Positions 33,762 to 42,437 of a stretch of DNA of 57,114 nt are shown one piece after another. Position 1 is the first letter of the stretch; each line of letters opens with the position of its first letter. The notes below the pieces were generated by a model, which saw nothing but the letters and a program-made list of their open reading frames with translations, made no database searches and had not been told where the DNA came from. This DNA comes from JBBREP01 sp036501845. Its GTDB lineage: Bacteria; Actinomycetota; Acidimicrobiia; IMCC26256; PALSA-610. The DNA is taken from contig DASXZO010000137.1 of assembly GCA_036501845.1 (NCBI GenBank), forward strand, positions 1-57,114. Direction: 5' to 3'. The position numbers and the translations under genes are program-made.

Positions 33762-34235
33762 ATGACCGTGTGCGGCCGGTGCGGCCACACGAACGAAGAG
33801 CGCGCCAACTACTGCTCGAGCTGTGGCGCGCCACTCGCGGCGAACGACGAGGACACCACCCTCACGCTTGCCGCGATCAACGCGGGTGACGAAACCGACG
33901 ACCTGGCCCAGTACCTCGACGACCTCCCCGAAGGTGTCGGGCTGCTCGTGATCCGCACCGGGCCCACGGCGGGGAGCTCGTTCCGCCTCGATGCCGACGA
34001 GACCAGTGTCGGCCGTCACCCCGCATCCGACATCTTTCTCGACGACATCACCGTGTCGCGCCGCCACGTGACGATCAACCGTGACGAAGCGGTGTACACC
34101 CTGCACGATGTCGGTTCGCTCAACGGCACCTACGTGAACCGCGAGCGTTGCGACGCGGCCACGTTGCAGCTCGGCGACGAGATCCAGATCGGGCGCTACC
34201 GACTCACCTTCGTCGAGCACGGAGATGGAGCATGA
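33762..34235 (+). CDS. garA: FHA-domain protein with zinc ribbon (GarA-like)
   Basis: Mycobacterial GarA switches central metabolism by binding 2-oxoglutarate enzymes and is controlled by phosphorylation of an N-terminal Thr pair. Here the FHA domain (about residues 65-157) shows SVGRHPASDIFLDDITVSRRHVTI and SLNGTYVN. The Thr pair T32-T33 lies in NDEDTTLTLAAI. Unlike mycobacterial GarA, it begins with a four-cysteine ribbon (C4, C7, C18, C21). A TAGCCT box lies 8 bases before ATG 33762. The stop overlaps the mini-ORF at 34232. Confidence 0.85.
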   Translation: MTVCGRCGHTNEERANYCSSCGAPLAANDEDTTLTLAAINAGDETDDLAQYLDDLPEGVGLLVIRTGPTAGSSFRLDADETSVGRHPASDIFLDDITVSRRHVTINRDEAVYTLHDVGSLNGTYVNRERCDAATLQLGDEIQIGRYRLTFVEHGDGA

Positions 34236-34394
34236 GCCCCTGGGGGCGCGAGTTCGACGACCGCGAGCAACGTGGGCTCATACGCGGTACGGGGGAGACG
34301 AGCGGGGGTGGACATGAGCCCCTGGGGGCGCGAGTTCGACGACCGCGAGCAACGTGGGCTCATACGCGGCGCGGAGGAGACGAGCGGGGGTGGA
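34231..34394 (+). repeat. Two tandem copies of an 82-bp unit
   Basis: Positions 34231-34312 and 34313-34394 are nearly identical, differing only in a few bases around 34288-34293 and 34370-34375. Each copy starts at CATGAGCCCC and ends with a purine-rich AGCGGGGGTGGA that would act as the ribosome site for the next start. The MerR gene begins right after the second copy. 82 is not a multiple of three, so the duplication changes the mini-ORF frame. Confidence 0.9.
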
Positions 34395-34399
34395 CATGA
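34232..34399 (+). CDS. Candidate mini-ORF bridging garA and MerR gene
   Basis: The ATG at 34232 overlaps the garA stop, and the TGA at 34397-34399 overlaps the MerR ATG at 34396. The 55-residue frame begins MSPWGREFDDREQRGLIRG and ends RGGDERGWT. The second 82-bp copy has its own ATG (34314), giving a 29-residue frame that ends at 34403. Translation has not been shown. The ends match the smaller mini-ORF at 32653. Confidence 0.35.
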   Translation: MSPWGREFDDREQRGLIRGTGETSGGGHEPLGARVRRPRATWAHTRRGGDERGWT

Positions 34400-35175
34400 G
34401 TAATGACCATCTCGCGATCGGTGACGTGCTCCAGGAGCTGCGGTCGGAGTTCGACGACATCACGATCAGCAAGATCCGGTTCCTGGAGAGCCAGGGGTTG
34501 ATCGCGCCCGAGCGCACACCGTCGGGCTACCGCAAGTTCGCACCCGAAGACGTCGAACGGCTGCGGTGGATCCTCGCCCAGCAGCGCGACCACTTCCTAC
34601 CGCTGAAGGTGATCAAGGATCGCCTCGACGAGCTCGACGAGTCGCAGTTGAGCCTCGACGACCTCGACGAGGTGCGCCGGCCGGCTAAGAAGGCCGCCGT
34701 CGAGAAGTTCTTCGAAGCGGCGCGGTCCGGTGGCGGTGCCGCCGACTTCGACAGCGAGTCGACCGATGCCGCGACGAGCTTGCTCGCTGATGCCACCGGC
34801 GTGAGCATGACCCGCGCCGAGCTCGCGTCGGCCGCGGCACTGTCGGACGGCCAGCTCGCCGAGCTCGAGTCGTTTGGACTGGTGGAGCCGATCGACGCCA
34901 ACGCCGAACGTCCGCTGTTCGACGAAGGCGCACTCGTCGTGGCGCAAGCGGCGTCGAAGTTCATGCAGTTCGGCATCGAGCCTCGGCACCTGCGTATGTA
35001 CAAGTCGTTCACCGAGCGCGAGTTGAACCTCTTCGATCAGGTGGTGCAGCCGATGCGCCGGCCGAATCGTCCCGAAGCGGGCGAGCGGGCCGACGCGACC
35101 GTCGACGAGCTCGTGCAGCTCGGGCAACGGCTGCGCGCGGGTTTGATGCACGGCGCCGGTTCTCATCGCGGCTGA
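34396..35175 (+). CDS. ftsR: MerR-family regulator (FtsR / Rv1828-like)
   Basis: The N-terminal winged helix (LAIGDVLQELRSEFDDITISKIRFLESQGLIAPERTPSGYRKFAPEDVERLRWI) is typical of MerR proteins. The length of 259 residues, the C-terminal helical region and its place after garA match the actinobacterial regulator called FtsR in corynebacteria (Rv1828 in M. tuberculosis), which activates ftsZ. ATG 34396 has a strong AGCGGGGGTGG upstream, provided by the 82-bp repeat. Identity as FtsR rests on order and domain type. Confidence 0.82.
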   Translation: MSNDHLAIGDVLQELRSEFDDITISKIRFLESQGLIAPERTPSGYRKFAPEDVERLRWILAQQRDHFLPLKVIKDRLDELDESQLSLDDLDEVRRPAKKAAVEKFFEAARSGGGAADFDSESTDAATSLLADATGVSMTRAELASAAALSDGQLAELESFGLVEPIDANAERPLFDEGALVVAQAASKFMQFGIEPRHLRMYKSFTERELNLFDQVVQPMRRPNRPEAGERADATVDELVQLGQRLRAGLMHGAGSHRG

Positions 35176-35741
35176 TGCCGCTGCAGACCATCCTCGACGC
35201 CGACGGAGTGCGCGCCGCGGTCGCGTCGATGGCGAACGCGATCGAACGCGACCATCCCGACGGTGTGTTGCTCGTCGGGGTGTTGAAGGGCGGCGTGTTG
35301 CTCCTCGCCGACCTTGCCCGCGCCATCCAGTCGATCCCGGTCGACCTCGAGCTGATCGCGATCTCGCGCTACCAGTCGGGCGGTGGGCGAGTGGCGATCA
35401 CGCTCGATCTCGCGGTCGACATCCGAGGACGCGATGTGGTGATCGTGGACGACATCATCGACACCGGGCTCACGATCGCGTACCTGCGCGCGCAACTCCT
35501 CGCCCGCGGCCCGCGCTCGGTGTCGCTTTGCGCGCTTGTCGATCGCACCAGCGGCCGGCTCGTGCCCGAGCCGGTGCGCTACCGCGGCGTGGAGGTGGCC
35601 GACGAGTACCTGCTCGGCTATGGCCTGCACCACCAAGAGCTGTACCGGAACGTCGACCGCGTGGTGGCCGCTGACCGCAACGCGCTGCTGGCCGATCCGG
35701 GCCTGTACCTGGCCGATCTCTACCCGCCCCAGTCGGCGTGA
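35175..35741 (+). CDS. hpt: Hypoxanthine phosphoribosyltransferase
   Basis: The enzyme salvages hypoxanthine or guanine with PRPP. The PRPP-binding motif VVIVDDIIDTGLTIAYL lies near residue 100, LVGVLKGGVLLLADLARAI and LELIAISRY upstream, and VADEYLLGYGLHHQELYRN near the end. 188 residues, typical of bacterial HPRT. The start overlaps the MerR stop (TGATG). It is inserted between MerR and DUF151, a position where mycobacteria have no such gene. Confidence 0.93.
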   Translation: MPLQTILDADGVRAAVASMANAIERDHPDGVLLVGVLKGGVLLLADLARAIQSIPVDLELIAISRYQSGGGRVAITLDLAVDIRGRDVVIVDDIIDTGLTIAYLRAQLLARGPRSVSLCALVDRTSGRLVPEPVRYRGVEVADEYLLGYGLHHQELYRNVDRVVAADRNALLADPGLYLADLYPPQSA

Positions 35742-35806
35742 GGGCGCCTGCCCGAGGTCGGATCTACGCGGGTTTCGGACGAGCGCCCGGTGGTACCTTC
35801 GGAAAC

Positions 35807-36301
35807 GTGATCCGCATGCAGCTGCTCGGGGTGCGGGTGGAGATCCCGTCGAACCAGCCGATCGTGCTGCTGCGCGAGGTCGACGGCGAGCGGTCGCTGC
35901 CGATCTTCATCGGCAATCCCGAAGCCACCGCGATCGTGCACGCCATGCAGGGGATCGATCCGCCCCGGCCGATGACGCACGACCTGCTGAAGCGGGTGCT
36001 CGACGACCAGAGCGTGGTGGTGCGGCGTATCGACATCACAGACCTGCAGGACCGCACGTTCTTCGCCGAGGTGGAGCTCGACCGGGACGGCAAGGTGTCG
36101 CGCATCGACGCCCGGCCCTCCGACGCCATCGCCCTGGCGGTGCGCTTCGGCGCCGAGAACGTGCCGATCTTCGCCGACGAGTCGGTGATGGCCGAAGCGG
36201 GCGTGGTGATCAGCGAGCAGGAGCCCGAGCACTCGGCCGAGGAGCAGGTGGAGCAGTTCCGCACCTTCCTCGAGCAGGTCTCGCCCGAAGATTTCGCCTG
36301 A
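35807..36301 (+). CDS. DUF151 (bifunctional nuclease family) protein
   Basis: The sequence RMQLLGVRVEIPSNQPIVLLREVDGERSLPIFIGNPEATAI, then RPMTHDLLKRVLDD and ARPSDAIALAVRF, is the DUF151 core. It is a short globular protein reported to have nuclease activity in some relatives; its role in actinobacteria is unclear. GTG 35807 follows TACCTT by 7 bases (leaderless signature); ATG 35816 is the alternative. The C-terminal tail is acidic (SEQEPEHSAEEQVEQF). Order garA-MerR-DUF151-MerR is conserved with M. tuberculosis Rv1827-Rv1830. Confidence 0.92.
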   Translation: MIRMQLLGVRVEIPSNQPIVLLREVDGERSLPIFIGNPEATAIVHAMQGIDPPRPMTHDLLKRVLDDQSVVVRRIDITDLQDRTFFAEVELDRDGKVSRIDARPSDAIALAVRFGAENVPIFADESVMAEAGVVISEQEPEHSAEEQVEQFRTFLEQVSPEDFA

Positions 36302-36378
36302 CCACGTCGCGTGCCTCGTGGGCCACGCACCTGCCGCTACCTGGACGTCCGCGCGGTGCTGTCCACTTTGGCCAGGTT

Positions 36379-36399
36379 GAGAGTTGGCGTGGAACTCTC
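36379..36399. promoter_or_regulatory. Inverted repeat upstream of the MerR gene
   Basis: GAGAGTT (36379-36385) and AACTCTC (36393-36399) are perfect partners with a 7-base spacer, in the 205-base gap before the MerR gene at 36507. A regulator-binding site, possibly for the product itself, is plausible. No other gene fits in the gap. Confidence 0.45.
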
Positions 36400-36506
36400 G
36401 ACCTCGACCGTTGCTGGACGTTGACGGGGGTCTCGGCCTCATGGTTAGGTGCACATCCACGTAACTACGCGGCTGTGGTACTGCAGCAAGCCTCGGAGGG
36501 ACCGAG

Positions 36507-37072
<566 letters not shown>

Positions 37073-37076
<4 letters not shown>

Positions 37077-37519
37077 ACGACGACACCGACTTCCTTCCGC
37101 ACACCCAGGTGCGCTTCGCGCACAACTCGGAGCGGCAGCTCGCGAAGCTGCTCGACTTCTACGGCATCGAGTGGCAGTACGAGCCGCGTTCGTTCACGCT
37201 GCAGACGAACCGTGACGGCACGCCGGCGCAGGCATTCGCACCCGACTTCTACTTGCCGGCGTACGACCTGTATCTCGAGATCACCACGCTCAACCAGAAG
37301 CTCGTCACGAAGAAGAACAAGAAGGCCCGGCGCCTCGTGGAGCTCTATCCCGGCGTGAAGGTGAAGGTGCTGTACCAGCGCGACTACATGGGGTTGCTGG
37401 TGAAGTACGGGTTGGAACCGCCGTCGCAGCTTCGCGGTGACGACGCGGTCGAAGCGCTGTTCGGCCAGGCTTCGGTGGGTCCACTCGACAGTGGCGTGAT
37501 CTTCGGCGAGTCGGCTTGA
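37073..37519 (+). CDS. PD-(D/E)XK-like nuclease-fold protein
   Basis: The 148-residue protein contains E20 in NSERQLAKLLDFYGIEWQYEPRSF, then APD58FYLPAYDLYLE69IT, an arrangement resembling the core of restriction-endonuclease-like enzymes. The usual Lys of ExK is Thr71; nearby lysines (NQKLVTKKNKKAR) might replace it. I infer the fold from this pattern only. GTG 37073 overlaps the MerR stop and TTGA overlaps gcvT, so it belongs to the operon. Confidence 0.65.
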
Positions 37520-38601
37520 GCGAAGCGATGCACACGAGCCCGCTGAACGACCAGCACGTGGCGCTCGGCGCGCGGCTCACGGAGTTCGGCGGCTGGCACA
37601 TGCCGATCCAGTACGCCAGCGTGCTCGAGGAGCATCGCGCGTGCCGGAGCGACGCCGCGGTGTTCGACGTGTCGCACCTCGGCTCGGCGCTCGTGCACGG
37701 TGACGGCGCACTCGACGCGTTGCAGCGCACGTTCACGAACGATCTCGGACGCATCGGCCCGGGCCGCGCGCAGTACACGAACCTGCTCGACGCCGACGAC
37801 GCGCACGTGGTGGACGACGTGATCGTGTGGTGGACCACCGACGACGAGTTCGTGGTGATGCCGAACGCGTCGAACACCGAACGGCTCGTGGGCGCGCTGC
37901 GCGACGAAGGCGCGCCGGGCTGTCGCGACATCACGACGGCGCGCGCGGTGCTCGCGGTGCAGGGTCCGCACGCGCGCCGCCGGCTCGAGACCGTGTCGGC
38001 GGAGATCGCATCGGTGCCGCGGTTCCACGTGCGCGCAGTGCGCTGGAACGGTCACGACTGCATTGCCGCCGGCACCGGCTACACGGGCGAGGACGGCGTG
38101 GAGGTGCACGTGCCGGCGAGCGGCGCCGCCGACCTGTGGCAGGCGATCCTCGACACCGGCGTGGCGCCCGCCGGGCTCGGCGCGCGCGACACGCTGCGGC
38201 TCGAGGCCGGGCTGCCGTTGCACGGCCACGAGCTCGGCCCCGGAATCACGCCGTTGCAAGCCCGCCTCGGTTGGGTGGTGGGGTGGGACAAGGGCCCGTT
38301 CCGCGGCCGCGAGCCGCTGGCCCGTGAGCGTGAACGCGGTGTTGCGCGCGTGCTCACCGGCCTCGCCGTCGCCGGGCGGCGCCCGCCTCGCGAGGGCTAC
38401 GCGGTGCGCGCCGACGCCAAGCCGGCGGGCGTGGTCACGAGCGGGAACTTCTCACCGACGTTGGGCCATGGCATCGCGCTCGCGTTCGTGGCCACCGACG
38501 TGGATGACGAAGCTCCGCTCACGGTGGAGATGCGCGGCGAGCAGGTTGCGGCCGAGCGCGTGCGGCTCCCGTTCGTGCGCGCCGGCGAGCACGCAACCTG
38601 A
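37516..38601 (+). CDS. gcvT: Glycine cleavage system T protein (aminomethyltransferase)
   Basis: GcvT transfers the methylene group to tetrahydrofolate. The sequence PLNDQHVALGARLTEFGGWHMPIQYASVLEEHRACRSDAAVFDVSHLG is the classic N-terminus. YTNLLDADDAHVVDDVIVW, GYTGEDGVEVHVP, ARDTLRLEAGLPLHGHEL and VTSGNFSPTLGHGIALAFV follow. The start is TTG 37516 or ATG 37528. After the stop lie three copies of CCTGAACG (38597-38622). Its distance from gcvH in the same region suggests a partly dispersed glycine cleavage set. Confidence 0.92.
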   Translation: MSEAMHTSPLNDQHVALGARLTEFGGWHMPIQYASVLEEHRACRSDAAVFDVSHLGSALVHGDGALDALQRTFTNDLGRIGPGRAQYTNLLDADDAHVVDDVIVWWTTDDEFVVMPNASNTERLVGALRDEGAPGCRDITTARAVLAVQGPHARRRLETVSAEIASVPRFHVRAVRWNGHDCIAAGTGYTGEDGVEVHVPASGAADLWQAILDTGVAPAGLGARDTLRLEAGLPLHGHELGPGITPLQARLGWVVGWDKGPFRGREPLARERERGVARVLTGLAVAGRRPPREGYAVRADAKPAGVVTSGNFSPTLGHGIALAFVATDVDDEAPLTVEMRGEQVAAERVRLPFVRAGEHAT

Positions 38602-38620
38602 ACGCCTGAACGCCTGAACG

Positions 38621-40048
38621 TCAGGGAGCGACGACGGCAGTGGTCGGTGGGCCGGCGGTGGTGGAAGGTGACGCGACCACGCGTGCGGGCGGCGGCGGCG
38701 TGGCCACGGGCTCGTCCTCGAGGTCGAGCCCGGCTGCATCGGCACTGCGCTGCGCCCGGCTGATCACCGTGAGCCAGGCGCAGAGCATGAACAGCCACAT
38801 TGCCGCGTTGTTGGCCTGAGTGGCCATGAACTCACACGAGATCGAGTTGACCAGGAGACCCACGAACAGCGGCACGAGCAGGTAGCTCTCGCGGTAGCCG
38901 ATCGAACCCTTCTGGAAGCGGAACATCCGCCAGAGCATCACCGCGAGCAGCGACACGAACACGACGATGCCGAGGCCGCCCTGGTCGGTGAGCACGTTGA
39001 TGAAGGCGTTGTGGCCGCCACCGAGCTTGATCTGCTCGAGGAAGATGCCGCGTGCCGCGCCGAGGCCGTAACCGAAGAACGGCCGCTTCACGTAGTCGCT
39101 CAGCGCGATCTTCCAGAGGTTGGTGCGGTCGTTCAACGTCGCGAGCTGCTGGGCCGAGTTACCGCGCTCCAGGTAGGCGAGGATGATCCCGCCGGCTCCG
39201 ACGATGATCGTGACGCCAGAGATCGCGCTGAGCACGAATGTGGACACCTTGTGGCGAGCAGAGCTGTGGTACAGCATCACGAACGTGAGCGCCACCGCGG
39301 CGGCGATGATGCTGCCGCGCGTCTTGGTGAGCAAGAGCGCAAGCCCGATCCAGCCGCACACCGCGGCGTACACCCAGCGGGGCCAGAAGTTGATGACGCT
39401 GCGGAGCTCGCCCGACCTCCAGTAGGCCGCGGCGATCACCGTGCCACACATCACGTACACGCCCGCCGGCACCGGGTGCAGGTACATCCAGTGGAAGCGG
39501 CCGGCCACGGTCTTGTTCAGGGCGCCGTGCCACACGTATCCGAGCGCGCAGAAACCCGAGAGCATGATGAGGTACGCATGCGCGAGGCGATGCATGTGTT
39601 TCAGCGTGGCGTGGTTCGCGACGGTCTGCGCGAGTGTGGCCACGATCACGAACTGCACGGCCCGCACGATGCCGAGCTTCGGGAACAGTGAGTAGAACGC
39701 GGATACGAACGTGACCGATGTCCACGCCCACATGAGGAACAGGAGGTTGTCGGTGCGGGCCCAGCGCGGCGCCTTGCCGTACTTGTAGATCAAGTAGACG
39801 AACACGGCCGCGTAGATGCAGACCTCGATGATGACCTCGATGTCGATGCCACCGGCAAGTGCTTGCTGCGCGGCGCGCCGGCGCCACTTGAAGTCACTCG
39901 ACATGATCATCGGCAACACGAGACAGGGAACCCACCAGCGCTCGAAGAACGCGCTCATGCCGCTGACGATGCGCGGCGGCTCGTCGGTGGCGATCACCGC
40001 GTTGCGGATCGTGCTCCCGTGGGTGGGCGGCGACGTGGTGGCGGTCAT
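38621..40048 (-). CDS. O-antigen ligase/polymerase-like membrane protein
   Basis: The 475-residue protein has about ten to twelve transmembrane helices and a large loop carrying a Wzy/O-antigen-ligase signature: LTKTRGSIIAAAVAL, RTNLWKIALSDYVKRPFFGYGLGAARG and GGGHNAFINVLTDQGG. It probably polymerises or ligates lipid-linked glycans on the outer face. The Pro/Thr/Ala-rich C-terminal tail is low complexity. ATG 40048 overlaps the upstream glycosyltransferase stop, putting it at the end of a five-gene operon. Confidence 0.85.
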   Translation of the reverse strand: MTATTSPPTHGSTIRNAVIATDEPPRIVSGMSAFFERWWVPCLVLPMIMSSDFKWRRRAAQQALAGGIDIEVIIEVCIYAAVFVYLIYKYGKAPRWARTDNLLFLMWAWTSVTFVSAFYSLFPKLGIVRAVQFVIVATLAQTVANHATLKHMHRLAHAYLIMLSGFCALGYVWHGALNKTVAGRFHWMYLHPVPAGVYVMCGTVIAAAYWRSGELRSVINFWPRWVYAAVCGWIGLALLLTKTRGSIIAAAVALTFVMLYHSSARHKVSTFVLSAISGVTIIVGAGGIILAYLERGNSAQQLATLNDRTNLWKIALSDYVKRPFFGYGLGAARGIFLEQIKLGGGHNAFINVLTDQGGLGIVVFVSLLAVMLWRMFRFQKGSIGYRESYLLVPLFVGLLVNSISCEFMATQANNAAMWLFMLCAWLTVISRAQRSADAAGLDLEDEPVATPPPPARVVASPSTTAGPPTTAVVAP

Positions 40049-41277
40049 GCGGCCCGCCTCGCGGCCGTGCCGACCAGCGCGCCCAGTTCGTTGGCGACAC
40101 CTTCGGCGAACCGCTCGCGGCTGAACGCCGTCTCTACGTGCTTGCGCCCGGCGAAGCCCATCGCGCGGCGGCGGGCGGGGTCGTCGTCGAGCGTCGCGAG
40201 CGCGCGGTAGAGCGCGTCGGCGTCATCCGGAGGCACGATCATGCCCGTGGTGCCATCGACCACCACTTCGGACGCGCCGCCAGGGCCGGTGGCGACCACC
40301 GGCACCATCAGGCTCTGCGCTTCGAGACACACGAGCGAGAACTCCTCGGGAACGACAGAGGGGACCACGGCCACATCGGCGTCGGCGTACTGGACTTGAA
40401 GGTCGTCGACGAACCCGTGCCAGACCAGCGCGTCCTGCAGTTGGTGTTGCGCGGCGAACTGCTCGAGCTCGCGTTGCAAGGGCTGATGCTCGGGGAGGGT
40501 ATCGCCGAAGAGATGGACCACCCACTCACGACCGTCACGGTACGCGCGAGCGAGTGCCTCGAGGAGGACCATCTGTCCCTTCTTCGGGTGGATACGTGCG
40601 ACACAGCTGATACGCAGTCGAGGCCCCTCACCATCGGGAGCTACAGGCGGCGCAGCTGGAGCCGGTGGCAGATCGAGGCCATTGTGGACGACCACTGTTC
40701 GGTCGGCAAGTCGCCCACGCACAGTGGTGACCCAGTTGGCGGTGTAATGCGAGTTGCAGATGACCCGCTGCGTGCAGCCGTCGAGCGACGCGAGCACGGC
40801 CTTCGGGAACCACGACGGCGATGTGGGGCACTCGTGCACGTGCACTGCGTGCGGCACGCCGAGTCGGCGCGCCACGATCGGCCCGAGGCCCGCGGCGAGC
40901 GTGTTGGAGTAGAAGACGGCGATCGGCTCGCGTTCGTGCAGGTCACGAACGGTGCGCGACGAACTGCGGAGCCGGTTGAGCCAGGGCAACAGGCCACGAG
41001 CGGTGAGGTGGCGCCGCCGCAAGGCGTAGTCGGGAAGCCGCAGCACCCGCGCGCCGAGATCCTGCATCACCGCGATGCCAGGTCCGTCCGCGGGCACGAG
41101 CACCGTCACGTTGAAGCGTTCGAGCAGTTCGGGCAGCGCGGCGTGGAGGCATTTATCAGCGCCGTAGAGCTCGGCACTGTGCGCGATCGCGCACAGATGG
41201 GGCAGGTCGCGACCGCCACCGGCCGGCACCAACCGCGCCCCGGACTCGCGTGGTGTCGAGTCGGGCGCGGCGCTCAC
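40045..41277 (-). CDS. Glycosyltransferase, family 4 type
   Basis: A GT-B fold transferase of about 410 residues. The N-terminal domain has LCAIAHSAELYGADKCLHAALPELLERFNVTVLVP. The C-terminal domain has SCVARIHPKKGQMVLLEALARAY, the phosphate-binding EEFSLVCLEAQSLMVPVVATGPGGASEVV and the usual late helix GFAGRKHVETAF. Donor and acceptor are unknown. I chose GTG 41277 (GTGA overlap with the upstream gene); ATG 41289 is also in frame. Confidence 0.88.
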   Translation of the reverse strand: MSAAPDSTPRESGARLVPAGGGRDLPHLCAIAHSAELYGADKCLHAALPELLERFNVTVLVPADGPGIAVMQDLGARVLRLPDYALRRRHLTARGLLPWLNRLRSSSRTVRDLHEREPIAVFYSNTLAAGLGPIVARRLGVPHAVHVHECPTSPSWFPKAVLASLDGCTQRVICNSHYTANWVTTVRGRLADRTVVVHNGLDLPPAPAAPPVAPDGEGPRLRISCVARIHPKKGQMVLLEALARAYRDGREWVVHLFGDTLPEHQPLQRELEQFAAQHQLQDALVWHGFVDDLQVQYADADVAVVPSVVPEEFSLVCLEAQSLMVPVVATGPGGASEVVVDGTTGMIVPPDDADALYRALATLDDDPARRRAMGFAGRKHVETAFSRERFAEGVANELGALVGTAARRAA

Positions 41278-42437
41278 GCCAGTGACCATCGTGTCGGCAC
41301 CACGACCGGCCCACGCGACGGTGACACAGCCGCCGAGATGAGCAACTCCTCGTAGCCGTCGACCACCGCGGCCACGCTGTAACGCGCCGCGGCACGCGAC
41401 TGCGCCTCGCAACGCATCTGGCGGGCTTCGTCGTCGGTTTCCGCGAGCACCTCGCCGAGTTCGGTGGCGAGGCTGTCGAGCGTGAAGTAACGACCCGCCG
41501 CGCCGAGCGTCTCGCGATTGAACGGTGTGTCGAGCGCGGCGATGTAGGCGCCGGCGTGCATCGCTTCGACGAGCGACGGGTTCATGCCGCCCACCGAGTG
41601 ACCATGGAGGTACGAGCGGGCCGCGCCGAGGAGCTGGAAGAACTCGGAGCGATCGTCGACGTGTCCGAGCACGCGGATTCGTCGATCACCGGTGGCGATG
41701 TCGTTGAGCCGATCGGCCACGGGCGAGTCGTAGTTCGCGGCTCCGAGCACGAGCAGCGTCAACGGCAGTGAGCTGCGGGTGTACGCCTCGGCGATGGTGT
41801 CGACGTTGTTCTCGGGGTTCAGTCGCGCGCCCACGATGAAGTACTCGTGAGGCGTGACGCCGAGGCGCTCGAGCACCCCGGTTTCCTGGCGCAAGTCGAG
41901 CGCGGGCACGCAGTAGGGGATCACGGTGGACTGCGCGTGGAACTCGTCGCGATACACGTCGGCCATCGCCTCGCAGTCGGACACGAGCGCGGTGGCGCAC
42001 TGACCGGCAACGCGGGCCGAGCCCTTGAAGAACATCCGGCCGGCCGCACCCCATTTGCCCCGCAGCCATTCCTGGCCGTCGGTGTTGAGCACCACGGGAC
42101 GATTGCTCATGCGGTGGAACGCGCAGAACGGCGCGTTGGCCACGTTGACCGCGAACACAACATCGTGATTCGCGGCGCGTGCCGCGAGCGACGCGATCAG
42201 ACCGTGACTCAGCGTGTTCCATTGCTTGCCGGGGATGGCCGGAAGGAGCACGCGGCGCACACCGAGGTACTCGCCGGTGCCGTCGGTCTCGCCGCGCCGG
42301 CAATACATCGTGACGCGGTGACCGCGAGCGACGAGCTCGGGCAGCAGCGTGGTGAGAAACGTCTCGTAGCCGCTGTAGGTGGACGGGATCGAGCGCGCGC
42401 CGAACACACCGATGTCGAGTGATTGGTTCGCGCTCAT
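41274..42437 (-). CDS. Glycosyltransferase with DUF1972 N-terminus
   Basis: The protein starts SLDIGVFGARSIPSTYSGYETFLTTLLPELVARGHRVTMYCRRGE, the N-terminal DUF1972 form of rhamnosyltransferase-like GT4 enzymes. IPYCVPALDLRQETGVLERLGV, GARLNPENNVDTI and SVGGMNPSLVEAMHAGAYIAALDTPFNRE complete the GT-B core. About 387 residues. ATG 42437 overlaps the flippase stop (ATGA). It may add a deoxysugar early in repeat-unit assembly. Confidence 0.88.
   Translation of the reverse strand: MSANQSLDIGVFGARSIPSTYSGYETFLTTLLPELVARGHRVTMYCRRGETDGTGEYLGVRRVLLPAIPGKQWNTLSHGLIASLAARAANHDVVFAVNVANAPFCAFHRMSNRPVVLNTDGQEWLRGKWGAAGRMFFKGSARVAGQCATALVSDCEAMADVYRDEFHAQSTVIPYCVPALDLRQETGVLERLGVTPHEYFIVGARLNPENNVDTIAEAYTRSSLPLTLLVLGAANYDSPVADRLNDIATGDRRIRVLGHVDDRSEFFQLLGAARSYLHGHSVGGMNPSLVEAMHAGAYIAALDTPFNRETLGAAGRYFTLDSLATELGEVLAETDDEARQMRCEAQSRAAARYSVAAVVDGYEELLISAAVSPSRGPVVVPTRWSLA

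Noticed and set aside
38597..38622. Three copies of CCTGAACG after gcvT as a possible iteron or CRISPR-like array
   Set aside because: It is only three short direct repeats with no spacers. It is noted under gcvT as simple repeat. No CRISPR array was seen in the window.
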